Notes: generated by a model from the letters alone, not told the origin. Positions 1 through 11,847 are shown, counted from the stretch's first letter. The stretch is 64,000 nucleotides of DNA from an uncultured beta proteobacterium (GCA_903897925.1 CAIUDG010000046.1:1-64000); one strand, 5' to 3'. Numbers and translations: made by a program.

Positions 1-42
1 GAGTGGCTTTTTTACGACTTGATTCTGGGATGGAAGAAATAA
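1..42 (+). CDS. secE: SecE C-terminal end (partial)
   Basis: Reading from base 1 gives [13 protein letters not shown] and then TAA at 40-42. This matches the C-terminal membrane segment and tail typical of bacterial SecE ([11 protein letters not shown]). SecE is a small subunit of the SecYEG protein-export channel. Only 13 codons are present because the gene begins before the window. Its stop shares one base with the nusG start (TAATG), the usual tight secE-nusG coupling. The call rests on a short match plus the very conserved neighbourhood. Confidence 0.8.
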   Translation, partial: EWLFYDLILGWKK

Positions 43-632
43 TGACAGATACCGTAGAAAGCCCCGCCGCAGAATCCCCCATGGCAGCTTCGGCCAATCC
101 GGATCTGCGCTGGTACGTGGTGCACGCCTATTCCGGTATGGAAAAGGCGGTTGAGCGCAACATTCTGGAACGCATCAACCGCGCTGGCATGCAGAGCAAG
201 TTTGGCCGCATCCTGGTGCCTATGGAAGAAGTGGTGGAAGTCCGTAACGGACAGAAGCGCACCACGGAACGCAAATTTTTCCCCGGCTATGTGCTGGTGG
301 AAATGATCATGGATGACGACAGCTGGCACCTGGTGAAGCACACCAACAAGGTGACTGGCTTTGTGGGCGGAGCCAAGAACCGTCCGGCGCCTATCTCTGA
401 AGCTGAAGTCATGAAGATCGTGAATCAGATGCAGGAAGGCACCGACAAGCCACGCCACAAGGTGGAATTCGTGGTGGGCGAGTTTGTGCGCGTCAAGGAA
501 GGTCCATTCACCGACTTCAATGGCTCGGTGGAAGACGTCAATTACGAAAAGAGCAAGGTGCGCGTGTCGGTGACGATTTTCGGTCGTGCCACACCGGTCG
601 AGCTGGAGTTTTCTCAAATCGAGAAAACCTGA
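42..632 (+). CDS. nusG: Transcription termination/antitermination factor NusG
   Basis: NusG binds RNA polymerase at the clamp through its N-terminal NGN domain. Its C-terminal KOW domain contacts Rho or ribosomal S10, linking transcription with termination and translation. The 196-residue product has the NGN domain at about 22-130, with [11 protein letters not shown] and [10 protein letters not shown], and the KOW domain at about 146-174, with [12 protein letters not shown]. An acidic/Ala-rich leader of about 20 residues precedes the NGN domain. I chose ATG 42 because GGAAG lies 5-6 bases upstream and the start overlaps the secE stop. An upstream in-frame start would lie inside secE. The gene heads the rplKAJL-rpoBC cluster. 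Confidence 0.97.
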   Translation: MTDTVESPAAESPMAASANPDLRWYVVHAYSGMEKAVERNILERINRAGMQSKFGRILVPMEEVVEVRNGQKRTTERKFFPGYVLVEMIMDDDSWHLVKHTNKVTGFVGGAKNRPAPISEAEVMKIVNQMQEGTDKPRHKVEFVVGEFVRVKEGPFTDFNGSVEDVNYEKSKVRVSVTIFGRATPVELEFSQIEKT

Positions 633-642
633 TTTTTGGCGG

Positions 643-664
643 AGCCCTTTTTTCGGGGCTTTTG
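643..664 (+). terminator. Weak hairpin with T-run after nusG
   Basis: AGCCC (643-647) and GGGCT (656-660) can pair around a T-rich loop, followed by TTTT. The stem is only 5 bp, so this is at best a leaky attenuator between nusG and rplK, not a full stop. No other terminator is visible in the 147-bp gap. Confidence 0.3.
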
Positions 665-779
665 CTGTTTGGCGGCGCTATTCGACTCGGCGCCGACAGT
701 TGGAGAAGAGTCGTTAACCCCGGGGAGCTGCGGTCCGAGTTGTTTGGATCCAAGGCGTTATCACCCGTAAGGAGAAAAC

Positions 780-1211
780 ATGGCGAAGAAAATCGTTGGT
801 TTTATCAAGCTGCAAGTGCCAGCCGGTAAGGCCAATCCATCCCCCCCGATCGGCCCGGCGCTGGGTCAGCGCGGCCTGAACATCATGGAATTCTGCAAGG
901 CATTCAATGCGCAGACCCAAGGTGTTGAGCCCGGACTGCCACTGCCTGTGGTGATCACCGCTTTTGCGGACAAGAGTTTCACTTTCGTGATCAAGACCCC
1001 GCCTGCGACGGTTCTGATCAAGAAGGCCATCAAGCTGGACAAGGGTTCTGCCCGTCCGCACGTGGACAAGGTCGGCAAGATCACCCGTGCCCAGCTGGAA
1101 GAAATTGCCAAGACCAAGATGAAGGACATGACAGCTGCCGATCTGGACGCTGCCGTTCGCACCATCGCTGGCTCTGCCCGTTCCATGGGCGTGAATGTGG
1201 AGGGCGTGTAA
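780..1211 (+). CDS. rplK: 50S ribosomal protein L11
   Basis: L11 sits at the GTPase-associated centre of the large subunit, binds 23S rRNA helices 43/44 and is needed for stringent-response signalling. The 143-residue product has normal family length. It carries the N-terminal [20 protein letters not shown] segment, with the proline-rich linker contacted by thiopeptides. The C-terminal RNA-binding domain ends in [19 protein letters not shown] at 769-774 gives an ideal ribosome binding site for ATG 780. rplA follows with no gap (TAA immediately followed by ATG), so the two are probably translationally coupled. Confidence 0.98.
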   Translation: MAKKIVGFIKLQVPAGKANPSPPIGPALGQRGLNIMEFCKAFNAQTQGVEPGLPLPVVITAFADKSFTFVIKTPPATVLIKKAIKLDKGSARPHVDKVGKITRAQLEEIAKTKMKDMTAADLDAAVRTIAGSARSMGVNVEGV

Positions 1212-1907
1212 ATGTCCAAGCTCACCAAGAAACAAAAGACCCAAGTCGGCAAGATCGAAAGCACCAAGCTGTACCCTTTGAGCGCAGCTCTGGGTCTGGT
1301 CAAGGAATTTGCCAACGCCAAGTTTGACGAGTCGATCGACGTTGCTGTGCAACTCGGTATTGACGCCAAGAAGTCGGACCAGGTGGTGCGTGGTGCTGTG
1401 GTGCTGCCGAACGGCACCGGCAAGACCAAGCGCGTGGCTGTGTTCGCCCAAGGTGCCAAGGCTGAAGAAGCCCGCGCCGCTGGTGCTGACGTGGTCGGTA
1501 TGGACGACCTGGCCGCTATGGTCAAGGCCGGCGACATGCCTTTCGACATCGTGATTGCTGCTCCCGACGCTATGCGCGTTGTGGGTACCCTGGGCCAGAT
1601 CCTGGGCCCGCGCGGTTTGATGCCTAACCCCAAGGTTGGCACCGTGACCCCGGACGTGGCAACCGCCGTGAAGAATGCCAAGGCAGGTCAGGTGCAGTTC
1701 CGTGTCGACAAGGCCGGTATCGTGCACTCCACCATTGGTCGCCGTTCGTTCGACTCCGACAAGCTGCAAGGCAATCTGGCAGCCCTGGTCGAAGCCCTGA
1801 ACAAGGCCAAGCCGGCTTCGAGCAAGGGTGTCTACCTGAAGAAAGTGGCTGTTTCCTCGACGATGGGTGTCGGCGTCCGCGTGGACCTGCAAACCATCGC
1901 TGGCTAA
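1212..1907 (+). CDS. rplA: 50S ribosomal protein L1
   Basis: L1 forms the mobile L1 stalk that helps tRNA leave the E site. In many bacteria it represses its own operon by binding the mRNA. The 231-residue product has the usual length and shows the family signature around residues 120-140 ([15 protein letters not shown]). Domain I is split by domain II as in other L1 proteins. The start codon directly abuts the rplK stop. A long leader for rplJ follows, so translation is uncoupled at that point. Confidence 0.98.
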   Translation: MSKLTKKQKTQVGKIESTKLYPLSAALGLVKEFANAKFDESIDVAVQLGIDAKKSDQVVRGAVVLPNGTGKTKRVAVFAQGAKAEEARAAGADVVGMDDLAAMVKAGDMPFDIVIAAPDAMRVVGTLGQILGPRGLMPNPKVGTVTPDVATAVKNAKAGQVQFRVDKAGIVHSTIGRRSFDSDKLQGNLAALVEALNKAKPASSKGVYLKKVAVSSTMGVGVRVDLQTIAG

Positions 1908-2177
1908 GCAGGCTGTTGGTGTGAATTTGAATCCGGCGCAAGCCGGGTTCGAGTGTGGTGGGCCACCGGGGCTTGACTCCGGTGGGCCATCCAAGACCGT
2001 TGGTGTGCAGACTGGTACTGCACTTAATGGAAGGTTCATGCGCCAAGCATGCACATCTTCGCCAACGCAGATGGCGATCCCGCTGCCAATGAAATGCAAA
2101 TTTTGTTAACAGTTGGTCGCTGCAATGTGGAGCGTGATGCGGTGCCTATCGCAAAGCGCATTTTTAAGGAGTAGACC
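1908..2177 (+). promoter_or_regulatory. rplJ leader, candidate L10(L12)-binding autoregulatory RNA
   Basis: This 270-base gap lies where other bacteria carry the L10 leader, to which the L10-L7/L12 complex binds to repress rplJL. Visible structure includes a hairpin with a GCAA tetraloop (ATCCGGC 1931-1937 / GCCGGGT 1942-1948). A second stem pairs CCACCGG (1963-1969) with CCGGTGG (1979-1985). Near the gene, ATGCG (2137-2141) pairs with CGCAT (2157-2161), followed by TTTT and then the AAGGAG ribosome binding site. The position and structure are seen; the regulatory role is inferred from the family. Confidence 0.55.
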
Positions 2178-2705
2178 TTGAGTCTTAATCGCAGTGAGAA
2201 AGAAGCGGTCATCAGTGATGTGACCAGCCTCGCCGCTAAAGCTCAAACGCTCGTGATCGCGGAATACCGCGGCATCACGGTTGCGGACATGACCAAATTG
2301 CGCACTACCGCGCGTAACAGTGGTGTGAGCCTGAGTGTGTTGAAAAACACCCTGGCCCGTCGCGCTGTTGCCGGTAGCGGCTTTGAAATCGTGTCGGACC
2401 AGATGACCGGTCCTCTGATCTACGGCTTTTCCGAAGACGCAGTGGCTGCCGCCAAGGTGGTGGCCGAGTTCGCGAAAACCAACGACAAGTTGGTGATCCG
2501 TGCTGGTGCGTACGGCGGCAAGGCTCTGGACGTGAACGGCGTTAAACAATTGGCAAGCATTCCTTCGAAGGAAGTTCTGCTGGCGCAATTGCTGGGCTTG
2601 ATGCAGTCCCCCATTTCCCGTACGGCACGCGTGCTGTCGGCCTTGGCGGAACAACGTGGCGCTGGTGCAGCCGAAGCTGCACCCGCAGAAGCTGTTGCGG
2701 CCTAA
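2178..2705 (+). CDS. rplJ: 50S ribosomal protein L10
   Basis: L10 anchors the L7/L12 dimers to the ribosome base, forming the stalk that recruits translation factors. The 175-residue product starts [14 protein letters not shown] and contains the conserved [15 protein letters not shown] and LKNTLARRA segments for rRNA binding. The C-terminal helix (about 140-175), Ala-rich in this protein, is the L7/L12 docking arm. The start is TTG at 2178, chosen because AAGGAG at 2166-2171 is correctly spaced and no ATG lies nearby in frame. rplL follows after 40 bases. Confidence 0.97.
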   Translation: MSLNRSEKEAVISDVTSLAAKAQTLVIAEYRGITVADMTKLRTTARNSGVSLSVLKNTLARRAVAGSGFEIVSDQMTGPLIYGFSEDAVAAAKVVAEFAKTNDKLVIRAGAYGGKALDVNGVKQLASIPSKEVLLAQLLGLMQSPISRTARVLSALAEQRGAGAAEAAPAEAVAA

Positions 2706-2745
2706 GCCCGACAGTTGTAGTAACCAATTTAGTTAGGAAATCAAA

Positions 2746-3120
2746 ATGGCATTCGATAAAGACGCATTTTTGACCGCGCTGGACAGCATGACGGTCATGG
2801 AACTCAACGACCTGGTGAAAGCCATCGAAGAGAAGTTTGGTGTGAGCGCTGCAGCTATGGCTGCTCCCGCTGCTGCCGGTGGTGCTGCCGCTGCTGCTGT
2901 GGAAGAGAAGACCGAATTCAACGTCATGCTGCTCGAAGCTGGCGCGAACAAGGTGTCGGTCATTAAGGCCGTGCGCGAAATCACCGGTCTGGGCCTGAAA
3001 GAAGCCAAGGACATGGTTGACGGCGCTCCCAAGGCAGTCAAGGAAGCCGTTTCCAAGGCTGACGCTGAAGCCGCCAAGAAGAAGCTGGAAGAAGCCGGCG
3101 CCAAGGTCGAACTCAAGTAA
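2746..3120 (+). CDS. rplL: 50S ribosomal protein L7/L12
   Basis: L7/L12 is the multi-copy stalk protein that contacts EF-Tu, EF-G and other GTPases. The 124-residue product has the N-terminal dimerisation domain (about 1-34), a flexible hinge rich in Ala and Gly (about 36-54) and the C-terminal factor-binding domain. That domain carries [20 protein letters not shown] and [12 protein letters not shown]. The start has TTAGGAAATC upstream as ribosome binding site. A 274-base, highly structured gap separates it from rpoB. Confidence 0.98.
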   Translation: MAFDKDAFLTALDSMTVMELNDLVKAIEEKFGVSAAAMAAPAAAGGAAAAAVEEKTEFNVMLLEAGANKVSVIKAVREITGLGLKEAKDMVDGAPKAVKEAVSKADAEAAKKKLEEAGAKVELK

Positions 3121-3394
3121 TCGACCCCGTTGCATGGGCTGGGAGCTCCAAAAGGGCCCCCAGCCTTTGCCGCTTGTGAAGCCCCGTGTTTCAGAGCGCA
3201 CCAGAAAGCACTTCGTGCTGCTTTCTAGTGTCTTCTGACCCCGACTGCAGAAGATGCCTTGGTACGGGTCGCGTGCAATGCGCGACCGTCAGCCAATGAT
3301 TGGTAGTGGCCAATCACCAAGCCTGTGGGGCATGCGCCCCACGCGACAGTCGCCTAGGACCCCGAGGATTCCTCAGTCTTTGCCCGGAGATCTA
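3121..3394 (+). promoter_or_regulatory. rplL-rpoB intergenic region with five stem-loops (candidate attenuator/processing region)
   Basis: Five inverted repeats can be read directly. GGCTGGG 3137-3143 pairs with CCCAGCC 3159-3165 and is followed by TTT. AGAAAGCAC 3203-3211 pairs with GTGC(TGC)TTTCT 3215-3226. GGTCGCG 3267-3273 pairs with CGCGACC 3281-3287. TGATTGG 3297-3303 pairs with CCAATCA 3310-3316. GTGGGGC 3325-3331 pairs with GCCCCAC 3336-3342 around an ATGC loop. In E. coli this gap holds a partial terminator and an RNase III site that set the ratio of ribosomal protein to polymerase mRNA. A similar role here is inferred. No gene is seen. Confidence 0.55.
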
Positions 3395-6300
3395 ATGGCT
3401 TATACATACACAGAACGCAAGCGAATTCGCAAAAATTTCGGAAACCGCGACAGCGTGCTCGAAATCCCCTACCTGCTGCAGATGCAGAAAGACGCCTACA
3501 CCGCGTTCCTTCAGGCAGATACGGCGCCGAAAAAGCGTACCGCTGACGGTTTGCAGGCAGCGTTTGAAGCAGCGTTCCCCATCGTTTCTCACAATGGTTT
3601 TGTGGAAATGAAGTATCTGGAATACAACCTGGCCAAGCCAGCGTTCGATGTGCGTGAATGCCAGACCCGGGGTCTGACTTTTGCCTCGGCCGTGCGCGCC
3701 AAGGTGCAGCTGATTATTTATGACCGTGAATCCTCGACCTCGCAAAACAAGGTGGTGAAGGAAGTCAAGGAACAGGAAGTCTACATGGGCGAAGTGCCCC
3801 TGATGACGACCAAGGGCTCGTTCATCATCAACGGTACCGAGCGCGTGATCGTGTCGCAGCTGCACCGTTCGCCAGGCGTGTTTTTTGAACACGACAAGGG
3901 CAAGACCCACAGCTCCGGCAAACTGCTGTTCTCGGCACGGATCATTCCTTACCGTGGTTCCTGGCTCGATTTTGAATTCGACCCGAAAGACCTGCTGTAC
4001 TTCCGTGTTGACCGCCGTCGCAAGATGCCGGTAACGATTTTGTTGCGCGCCATTGGCCTGAACAACGAATCGATCCTGGCCAACTTCTTCGTCAATGACA
4101 ACTTCCGCCTGATGGACAGCGGCGCACAAATGGAATTTGTGTCTGAGCGTCTGCGCGGTGAAGTCGCCCGTTTCGACCTGACCGACAAGTCCGGCAAGGT
4201 GATCGTGGCCAAGGACAAGCGTGTCACGGCCCGCCACACCCGCGAACTCGAAGCCAGCGGCACCACCCACATCAGCGTTCCGGAAGACTTCCTGATCGGC
4301 CGTGTGGTGGCACGCAATGTGATCGACGAAGACACCGGCGAAATCGTCGCCAAGGCCAACGAAGAGCTGACTGAACTGCTGCTGAAAAAGCTGCGCACCG
4401 CCGGCATTCAGGACCTGGCCTGCATCTACACCAACGAACTGGACCAGGGCGCCTACATTTCGCAAACCCTGCGCACCGATGAAACCGCCGACGAATTCGC
4501 CGCGCGCGTTGCCATCTATCGCATGATGCGTCCTGGCGAGCCGCCAACCGAAGACGCAGTGCAAGCGCTGTTCCAGCGCCTGTTCTACAACCCGGACACC
4601 TACGATCTGTCGCGCGTGGGCCGCATGAAGTTCAACGCCAAGATGGGCCGCTCGGAAGCGACTGGTCCGATGGTGCTGACCAACGAAGACATTCTGGCCG
4701 TGGTCAAGATCCTGGTGGATCTGCGCAATGGCCGCGGTGATGTCGACGATATCGACCACTTGGGCAATCGCCGCGTGCGTTGCGTCGGCGAACTGGCGGA
4801 AAACCAGTACCGCACCGGCCTGGCACGGATCGAAAAGGCAGTGAAAGAGCGTCTGGGTCAGGCCGAGCAAGAGCCACTGATGCCGCACGACCTGATCAAC
4901 AGCAAGCCGATCTCTGCCGCGCTGAAAGAATTTTTCGGCGCATCGCAGCTGTCCCAGTTCATGGACCAGACCAATCCGCTGTCCGAAATCACCCACAAGC
5001 GCCGTGTATCGGCCCTTGGCCCGGGCGGTTTGACGCGTGAACGTGCCGGCTTTGAAGTGCGTGACGTGCACGTGACCCACTATGGTCGCGTCTGCCCGAT
5101 TGAAACGCCGGAAGGTCCGAACATTGGTCTGATCAACTCGCTGGCCCTGTATGCGCGCCTGAACGAATACGGTTTCATTGAAACCCCGTACCGTCGCGTG
5201 GCAGACAGCAAGGTCACCAACGAAATCGACTATCTGTCGGCAATTGAAGAAGGCAAGTACGTGATTGCCCAGGCCAACGCGGCGCTGGACAAGGATGGCG
5301 TGCTGACTGGCGACCTGGTTTCTGCCCGTGAAAAAGGCGAATCCATCATGGTCGGTGCCGACCGCGTTCAGTACATGGACGTGTCGCCAGCGCAGATCGT
5401 TTCCGTGGCGGCCTCGCTGGTGCCGTTCCTGGAGCACGATGATGCGAACCGCGCATTGATGGGCGCCAACATGCAGCGCCAGGCAGTGCCGGTGCTGCGT
5501 CCGGAAAAAGCGTTTGTCGGTACCGGTATCGAGCGCGTTTCCGCGGTCGACTCGGGCACCGTCGTGACCGCCAGCCGTGGCGGTCTGGTCGACTATGTCG
5601 ATGCAACCCGCGTGGTGATTCGCGTCAACGACGCAGAAGCCCAGGCCGGTGAAGTCGGTGTGGACATCTACAACCTGATCAAGTACCAGCGTTCCAACCA
5701 GAACACCAACATCCACCAGCGTCCCATCGTCAAGAAGGGCGACATCCTGGCCAAGGGTGACGTGATTGCCGACGGCGCATCGACCGACCTGGGCGAACTC
5801 GCCCTGGGTCAGAACATGCTGGTCGCCTTCATGCCGTGGAACGGCTACAACTTCGAAGACTCGATTTTGATCAGCGAACGCGTGGTGGCCGAAGACCGTT
5901 ACACCTCGATTCACATCGAAGAGCTGGTGGTGATGGCCCGCGACACCAAGCTGGGTGCGGAAGAAATCACGCGCGACATTCCGAATCTGAGCGAACAGCA
6001 GCTCAACCGTCTGGACGAATCCGGCATTATTTATGTCGGTGCCGAAGTCATGCCGGGCGACACGCTGGTGGGCAAGGTCACACCCAAGGGTGAAACCACG
6101 CTGACGCCAGAAGAAAAACTGCTGCGCGCCATCTTTGGTGAAAAAGCCAGCGACGTGAAGGACACCTCCTTGCGCGTCGACCAGGGCTCGCAAGGTACGG
6201 TGATCGACGTGCAGGTGTTCACCCGTGAAGGTATCACCCGCGACAAGCGGGCCCAGCAGATCATTGACGACGAACTCAAGCGTTACCGCCTGGACCTGAA

Positions 6301-7507
6301 CGACCAGCTGCGCATTGTTGAAGCCGACGCGTTTGACCGTATCGCCAAGCTGCTCGATGGCAAGACCGCCAACGGCGGCCCGAACAAGCTGGCCAAGGGC
6401 AGCAAGATCGACAAGGCCTATCTGGCTGCCGTCGAGAAGTTCCACTGGTTTGACATTCGCCCGGCCGAAGAAGAAATCGCGTCCCAGCTCGAAAGCATCA
6501 AGAATGCCCTGGAGCAGACCCGCCACAGCTTCGATCTGTCGTTTGAAGAAAAGCGCAAGAAGCTGACGCAAGGCGACGAGTTGCCCGCTGGCGTGCTGAA
6601 GATGGTGAAGGTGTACATCGCCGTCAAGCGTCGTCTGCAGCCTGGTGACAAGATGGCCGGCCGCCACGGTAACAAGGGTGTGGTCTCGAAGATCGTGCCG
6701 GTGGAAGACATGCCCTACATGGCAGACGGCACACCGTGCGACATCGTGCTGAATCCGCTGGGCGTGCCTTCGCGGATGAACGTGGGTCAGGTGCTGGAAG
6801 TGCATTTGGGCTGGGCCGCCAAGGGTCTGGGTCAGCGCATCGGTGACATGCTGCAAGCCGAGTCCAAAGTGGCAGAGTTGCGCCAGTTCATGGAACAGCT
6901 CTACAACGGTTCCGGCCGCAAGGAAGACCTGAGCATGCTCAGCGACGACCAGGTGCTGGACATGGCGGCCAATCTGTCCAGCGGTGCCACCTTCGCCACG
7001 CCAGTGTTCGACGGTGCTTCGGAAGAAGAAATCCGTACCATGCTGAAACTGGCCTACCCGGACGACATTGCCAAGGCCAAGGGCCTGACCGCAACACGTA
7101 CCCAGGCTAATCTGTTTGACGGCCGCAGTGGCGAAGCTTTCGAGCGTCCCACCACCGTTGGCTACATGCATGTGCTGAAGTTGCACCACTTGGTGGACGA
7201 CAAGATGCACGCCCGTTCGACCGGTCCTTACAGCCTGGTCACGCAACAGCCGCTGGGTGGTAAGGCCCAGTTCGGTGGTCAGCGCTTCGGTGAAATGGAA
7301 GTGTGGGCACTGGAGGCGTATGGCGCTTCTTATGTGCTGCAGGAAATGCTCACCGTCAAGTCCGATGACGTACAGGGGCGTACCAAGGTTTACGAGAACA
7401 TCGTCAAGGGCGAGCACTCGATTGAAGCAGGTATGCCGGAGTCGTTCAATGTGCTGGTCAAGGAAATTCGTTCCTTGGGCATCGACATCGAACTCGAACG
7501 TTCCTAA
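3395..7507 (+). CDS. rpoB: DNA-directed RNA polymerase beta subunit
   Basis: This is the beta subunit of core RNA polymerase, forming one side of the active-site cleft. The 1370-residue product begins [16 protein letters not shown] and has normal proteobacterial length. The rifampicin-binding region reads [19 protein letters not shown], followed by SALGPGGL. The aspartate, histidine and serine positions most often changed in resistant mutants are all wild type, so a rifampicin-sensitive genotype is inferred. ATG 3395 was chosen over the upstream in-frame ATG at 3254 because GGAGA lies at 3386-3390 and homology starts here. rpoC follows after 21 bases. Confidence 0.98.
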   Translation: MAYTYTERKRIRKNFGNRDSVLEIPYLLQMQKDAYTAFLQADTAPKKRTADGLQAAFEAAFPIVSHNGFVEMKYLEYNLAKPAFDVRECQTRGLTFASAVRAKVQLIIYDRESSTSQNKVVKEVKEQEVYMGEVPLMTTKGSFIINGTERVIVSQLHRSPGVFFEHDKGKTHSSGKLLFSARIIPYRGSWLDFEFDPKDLLYFRVDRRRKMPVTILLRAIGLNNESILANFFVNDNFRLMDSGAQMEFVSERLRGEVARFDLTDKSGKVIVAKDKRVTARHTRELEASGTTHISVPEDFLIGRVVARNVIDEDTGEIVAKANEELTELLLKKLRTAGIQDLACIYTNELDQGAYISQTLRTDETADEFAARVAIYRMMRPGEPPTEDAVQALFQRLFYNPDTYDLSRVGRMKFNAKMGRSEATGPMVLTNEDILAVVKILVDLRNGRGDVDDIDHLGNRRVRCVGELAENQYRTGLARIEKAVKERLGQAEQEPLMPHDLINSKPISAALKEFFGASQLSQFMDQTNPLSEITHKRRVSALGPGGLTRERAGFEVRDVHVTHYGRVCPIETPEGPNIGLINSLALYARLNEYGFIETPYRRVADSKVTNEIDYLSAIEEGKYVIAQANAALDKDGVLTGDLVSAREKGESIMVGADRVQYMDVSPAQIVSVAASLVPFLEHDDANRALMGANMQRQAVPVLRPEKAFVGTGIERVSAVDSGTVVTASRGGLVDYVDATRVVIRVNDAEAQAGEVGVDIYNLIKYQRSNQNTNIHQRPIVKKGDILAKGDVIADGASTDLGELALGQNMLVAFMPWNGYNFEDSILISERVVAEDRYTSIHIEELVVMARDTKLGAEEITRDIPNLSEQQLNRLDESGIIYVGAEVMPGDTLVGKVTPKGETTLTPEEKLLRAIFGEKASDVKDTSLRVDQGSQGTVIDVQVFTREGITRDKRAQQIIDDELKRYRLDLNDQLRIVEADAFDRIAKLLDGKTANGGPNKLAKGSKIDKAYLAAVEKFHWFDIRPAEEEIASQLESIKNALEQTRHSFDLSFEEKRKKLTQGDELPAGVLKMVKVYIAVKRRLQPGDKMAGRHGNKGVVSKIVPVEDMPYMADGTPCDIVLNPLGVPSRMNVGQVLEVHLGWAAKGLGQRIGDMLQAESKVAELRQFMEQLYNGSGRKEDLSMLSDDQVLDMAANLSSGATFATPVFDGASEEEIRTMLKLAYPDDIAKAKGLTATRTQANLFDGRSGEAFERPTTVGYMHVLKLHHLVDDKMHARSTGPYSLVTQQPLGGKAQFGGQRFGEMEVWALEAYGASYVLQEMLTVKSDDVQGRTKVYENIVKGEHSIEAGMPESFNVLVKEIRSLGIDIELERS

Positions 7508-7528
7508 TCACGAAGGGAAAGAACGCAC

Positions 7529-10500
7529 ATGAAATCTTTACTCGACCTGTTCAAGCAGTTCACTCCCGATGAGCATTTTGATGCCATCAAAATCGGCATG
7601 GCTTCGCCGGAAAAGATCCGCTCGTGGTCTTTTGGTGAAGTCAAGAAGCCTGAGACCATCAACTACCGCACCTTCAAGCCAGAGCGTGACGGCCTGTTCT
7701 GCGCCAAGATTTTCGGGCCCATCAAGGACTACGAATGCCTGTGCGGCAAGTACAAGCGCCTGAAGCACCGCGGTGTAATCTGCGAGAAGTGCGGCGTTGA
7801 AGTCACCCAGACCAAAGTGCGCCGCGAACGCATGGGCCACATTGATCTGGCCGCGCCTTGCGCCCACATCTGGTTCCTGAAGTCGCTGCCAAGCCGTTTG
7901 GGCCTGGTGCTGGACATGACGCTGCGTGACATCGAACGCGTGCTGTACTTTGAAGCCTACGTGGTGACCGACCCCGGCATGACCCCGCTGAAGAAGTTCA
8001 GCATCATGACGGAAGACGATTACGACGCCAAGTTCAAGGAATACGGCGACGAATTCCAGGCCAAGATGGGTGCCGAAGGCATCAAGGACCTGCTGCAAGC
8101 CATCGACATCGAAGGTTCGATCGAAAAGCTGCGCAATGACCTGACCGGCTCTGAACTGAAGATCAAGAAGAACGCCAAGCGCCTCAAGGTGCTGGAAGCC
8201 TTCAAGAAATCGGGCATCAAGCCCGAGTGGATGGTGCTCGACGTGCTGCCCGTGCTGCCACCGGACCTGCGTCCGCTGGTGCCATTGGACGGCGGCCGTT
8301 TTGCCACCTCCGATCTGAACGATCTGTACCGCCGCGTGATCAACCGCAACAGCCGTCTGCGCCGTTTGCTGGAACTGAAGGCACCGGAAATCATCGCCCG
8401 CAATGAAAAGCGCATGTTGCAGGAAGCCGTTGACAGCTTGCTGGACAACGGTCGCCGCGGCAAGGCCATGACTGGCGCCAACAAGCGCGCGCTGAAGTCT
8501 TTGGCCGACATGATCAAGGGCAAGAGCGGTCGTTTCCGGCAGAATTTGCTGGGTAAGCGCGTCGACTATTCGGGTCGTTCCGTGATTACCGTGGGCCCAA
8601 CGCTCAAGCTGCACCAGTGCGGTCTGCCCAAGCTGATGGCGCTGGAATTGTTCAAGCCCTTCATCTTCGCGCGCCTGGAAGCCATGGGCATTGCCACCAC
8701 CATCAAGGCCGCCAAGAAGGAAGTCGAATCCGGCACGCCAGTGGTGTGGGACATTCTGGAAGAGGTGATCAAAGAGCACCCAGTGATGCTGAACCGTGCG
8801 CCTACGCTGCACCGTCTGGGCATCCAGGCCTTTGAACCGATTCTGATCGAAGGCAAGGCGATCCAGTTGCACCCCCTCGTTTGCGCGGCCTTCAATGCCG
8901 ACTTCGACGGTGACCAGATGGCCGTTCACGTACCGCTGTCGGTGGAAGCACAGATGGAAGCCCGCACGCTGATGCTGGCCTCCAACAACGTGCTGTTCCC
9001 GGCCAACGGTGAACCTTCCATTGTTCCTTCGCAGGACGTGGTGCTGGGGCTGTACTACACGACCCGCGAGCGCATCAATGGCAAGGGCGAAGGCCTGGTG
9101 TTCTCTGACACCGGTGAAGTCCAGCGTGCTTTCGACGCGGGTGAGGTCGAGCTCAATTCGCGCATCAATGTGCGTTTGACCGAGTACACCAAGAACAAGG
9201 AAACCGGCGAATTCGTGCCTTCGACCAAGCTCTGGGAAACCACGGCCGGCCGTGCCCTGTTGTCGGAAATCCTGCCCAAGGGCTTGCCGTTCGCCAACAT
9301 CAACAAGGCTTTGAAGAAGAAGGAAATCTCCAAGCTGATCAACGTGTCGTTCCGCAAGTGCGGTCTCAAAGAGACCGTGGTGTTTGCCGACAAGTTGCTG
9401 CAGTCCGGTTTCCGTCTGGCGACCAAGGCCGGTATTTCCATCTGTATCGACGACATGCTGGTGCCGCCGGAAAAGCACGACATCATTGCGCGTGCCCAGA
9501 AGGAAGTGAAAGAAATCGAACAGCAGTACGTCTCCGGTCTGGTGACGGCGGGTGAGCGCTACAACAAGGTGGTGGATATCTGGGGCAAGTCGGGTGACGA
9601 AGTGTCCAAGGTGATGATGGCCAAGCTCTCCAAAGAGCTGGTGATCGACCGCCACGGCAATGAAGTGGCGCAAGAGTCCTTCAACTCGATTTACATGATG
9701 GCCGACTCCGGCGCCCGCGGTTCTGCAGCGCAGATTCGGCAGGTGGCTGGTATGCGGGGTCTGATGGCCAAGCCTGACGGCTCCATCATCGAGACGCCGA
9801 TTACGGCGAACTTCCGCGAAGGTCTGAACGTGCTGGAGTACTTCATCTCCACCCACGGTGCCCGTAAGGGTCTGGCCGACACGGCATTGAAGACGGCCAA
9901 CTCCGGTTACCTGACCCGTCGTCTGGTCGACGTGACCCAGGATCTGGTGGTGACCGAGCAGGATTGCGGTACCCACGCCGGCTACCTGATGCGCGCCATC
10001 GTCGAAGGCGGTGAAACCATCGAGTCGCTGCGTGACCGTATCCTCGGCCGCAGCGCTGCTGATGACGTGTTGCATCCGGAAAACCAGTCGGTGCTGGCAC
10101 TGGCCGGTGAAATGCTGGATGAAGACAAGATCGAAGAGCTGGAAGCTGCTGGCGTCGACGAAGTCAAGGTGCGTACGGCACTGACCTGCGAAACCCGTTT
10201 TGGTATTTGCGCCAAGTGCTACGGACGCGACTTGGGCCGTGGCGGCCTGATCAACTTCGGCGAAGCCGTTGGTGTGATTGCCGCCCAGTCGATCGGCGAA
10301 CCGGGTACCCAGCTGACCATGCGTACCTTCCACATCGGTGGTGCCGCATCGCGTGCCGCTATCGCTTCGAGCGTGGAAGCCAAGTCCAACGGCGCGATCG
10401 GCTTCAACGCCACGATGCGCTATGTGACCAATAGCAAGAGCGAATTGGTGGTGATTTCGCGTTCCGGCGAAATCATCATCCATGACGAACATGGACGTGA

Positions 10501-11749
10501 GCGTGAGCGCCACAAGGTGCCGTACGGCGCCGTGCTGACGGTCAAGGCCGACCAGGTCATCAAGGCTGGCGCGATTCTGGCTAACTGGGATCCGCTGACC
10601 CGACCCATCATTACCGAATTCGCTGGTAAGGCGCATTTCGAGAATGTGGAAGAAGGCCTGACGGTGGCCAAGCAGGTCGACGAAGTGACCGGTCTGTCCA
10701 CCCTGGTGGTGATCGATCCGAAGCGCCGTGGTTCCGCCAAGGTGGTGCGTCCGCAGGTCAAACTGATCGACGCGATGGGCAAGGAAGTCAAGATTCCTGG
10801 CACCGACCACTCGGTGACGATCGGTTTCCCGGTTGGCGCGCTGGTGCAAGTGCGCGACGGTATGGATGTGGGTCCAGGCGAAGTGCTGGCACGTATCCCA
10901 ATCGAAGGCCAGAAGACGCGCGACATTACCGGCGGTCTGCCACGTGTGGCCGAACTGTTCGAAGCCCGTTCGCCGAAAGACAAGGGCGTGCTCGCCGAAG
11001 TCACCGGTACCGTGTCCTTCGGTAAGGAAACCAAGGGCAAAGTGCGCTTGCAGATTACCGATCCGGAAGGCAAGGTCTGGGAAGAACTGGTGCCCAAGGA
11101 AAAGAATATCCTGGTGCACGAAGGCCAGGTCGTCAACAAGGGCGAGTCGGTGGTCGACGGTCCGGCCGATCCACAGGACATCCTGCGTCTGCTGGGTTCC
11201 GAAGAACTGGCCCGTTACATCGTGGACGAAGTGCAGGACGTGTACCGCTTGCAAGGCGTGAAGATCAACGACAAGCACATTGAAGTGATTGTTCGTCAGA
11301 TGCTGCGCCGTGTGGTGGTCGAGGCCGCTGGTGACTCCAACTACATCAATGGTGAACAGGTCGAGCGTTCGGAAATGCTCAACACCAACGACGCCTTGCG
11401 CGCCGAAGGCAAGATTCCTGCTGCGTTTACCAATCTGTTGCTGGGTATTACCAAAGCGTCCTTGTCCACAGACAGCTTCATCAGCGCGGCTTCCTTCCAG
11501 GAAACCACCCGCGTGTTGACCGAAGCCGCCATCATGGGCAAGCGCGACGAGTTGCGCGGTCTGAAGGAAAACGTGATCGTTGGTCGCCTGATTCCTGCAG
11601 GTACTGGTCTGGCTTACCACGAAGCCCGCAAGGTGCGCGAGAAGATGGACGACGCCGAGCGCCGCGCCATCGCCGACGCCGAAGCGGCAGAGTTGGCCGG
11701 CAATGCCAGCGAAGACGTGTCTGCTGACGAAGGTTCGACCCACGAATAA
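7529..11749 (+). CDS. rpoC: DNA-directed RNA polymerase beta' subunit
   Basis: This is the largest core RNA polymerase subunit and carries the catalytic magnesium site. The 1406-residue product has the N-terminal zinc ribbon ([20 protein letters not shown], residues about 70-89). The invariant [12 protein letters not shown] loop holds the three Mg-binding aspartates. The second zinc site includes [19 protein letters not shown]. The trigger-loop region contains [16 protein letters not shown]. An acidic C-terminal tail ends the protein. AAGGGAAAG lies upstream of ATG 7529. The unit closes with a strong terminator at 11776. Confidence 0.98.
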   Translation: MKSLLDLFKQFTPDEHFDAIKIGMASPEKIRSWSFGEVKKPETINYRTFKPERDGLFCAKIFGPIKDYECLCGKYKRLKHRGVICEKCGVEVTQTKVRRERMGHIDLAAPCAHIWFLKSLPSRLGLVLDMTLRDIERVLYFEAYVVTDPGMTPLKKFSIMTEDDYDAKFKEYGDEFQAKMGAEGIKDLLQAIDIEGSIEKLRNDLTGSELKIKKNAKRLKVLEAFKKSGIKPEWMVLDVLPVLPPDLRPLVPLDGGRFATSDLNDLYRRVINRNSRLRRLLELKAPEIIARNEKRMLQEAVDSLLDNGRRGKAMTGANKRALKSLADMIKGKSGRFRQNLLGKRVDYSGRSVITVGPTLKLHQCGLPKLMALELFKPFIFARLEAMGIATTIKAAKKEVESGTPVVWDILEEVIKEHPVMLNRAPTLHRLGIQAFEPILIEGKAIQLHPLVCAAFNADFDGDQMAVHVPLSVEAQMEARTLMLASNNVLFPANGEPSIVPSQDVVLGLYYTTRERINGKGEGLVFSDTGEVQRAFDAGEVELNSRINVRLTEYTKNKETGEFVPSTKLWETTAGRALLSEILPKGLPFANINKALKKKEISKLINVSFRKCGLKETVVFADKLLQSGFRLATKAGISICIDDMLVPPEKHDIIARAQKEVKEIEQQYVSGLVTAGERYNKVVDIWGKSGDEVSKVMMAKLSKELVIDRHGNEVAQESFNSIYMMADSGARGSAAQIRQVAGMRGLMAKPDGSIIETPITANFREGLNVLEYFISTHGARKGLADTALKTANSGYLTRRLVDVTQDLVVTEQDCGTHAGYLMRAIVEGGETIESLRDRILGRSAADDVLHPENQSVLALAGEMLDEDKIEELEAAGVDEVKVRTALTCETRFGICAKCYGRDLGRGGLINFGEAVGVIAAQSIGEPGTQLTMRTFHIGGAASRAAIASSVEAKSNGAIGFNATMRYVTNSKSELVVISRSGEIIIHDEHGRERERHKVPYGAVLTVKADQVIKAGAILANWDPLTRPIITEFAGKAHFENVEEGLTVAKQVDEVTGLSTLVVIDPKRRGSAKVVRPQVKLIDAMGKEVKIPGTDHSVTIGFPVGALVQVRDGMDVGPGEVLARIPIEGQKTRDITGGLPRVAELFEARSPKDKGVLAEVTGTVSFGKETKGKVRLQITDPEGKVWEELVPKEKNILVHEGQVVNKGESVVDGPADPQDILRLLGSEELARYIVDEVQDVYRLQGVKINDKHIEVIVRQMLRRVVVEAAGDSNYINGEQVERSEMLNTNDALRAEGKIPAAFTNLLLGITKASLSTDSFISAASFQETTRVLTEAAIMGKRDELRGLKENVIVGRLIPAGTGLAYHEARKVREKMDDAERRAIADAEAAELAGNASEDVSADEGSTHE

Positions 11750-11775
11750 GCGGGTCTGACAGGCCCTCGGGCTGG

Positions 11776-11817
11776 CGCCCCAGGTTCGCATATTGCGCAC
11801 CTGGGGCGTTTTCTTTT
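11776..11817 (+). terminator. Rho-independent terminator of the rpoBC operon
   Basis: A perfect 10-bp stem (CGCCCCAGGT 11776-11785 / ACCTGGGGCG 11799-11808) closes a 13-base loop and is followed by TTTTCTTTT. It lies 27 bases after the rpoC stop and is the clearest intrinsic terminator in the window. Confidence 0.9.
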
Positions 11818-11847
11818 GGCTCTGCGATTTACGGGTATGCTGACCGG

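Noticed and set aside
3392..7417. A 1341-codon open frame antisense to rpoB
   Set aside because: It mirrors rpoB almost end to end, shows no family features, and arises because high-GC codon use in a conserved gene leaves few stops on the opposite strand.
7538..11800. A 1420-codon open frame antisense to rpoC
   Set aside because: Same cause as the rpoB shadow. It runs through the operon terminator and has no ribosome binding site at a sensible start.
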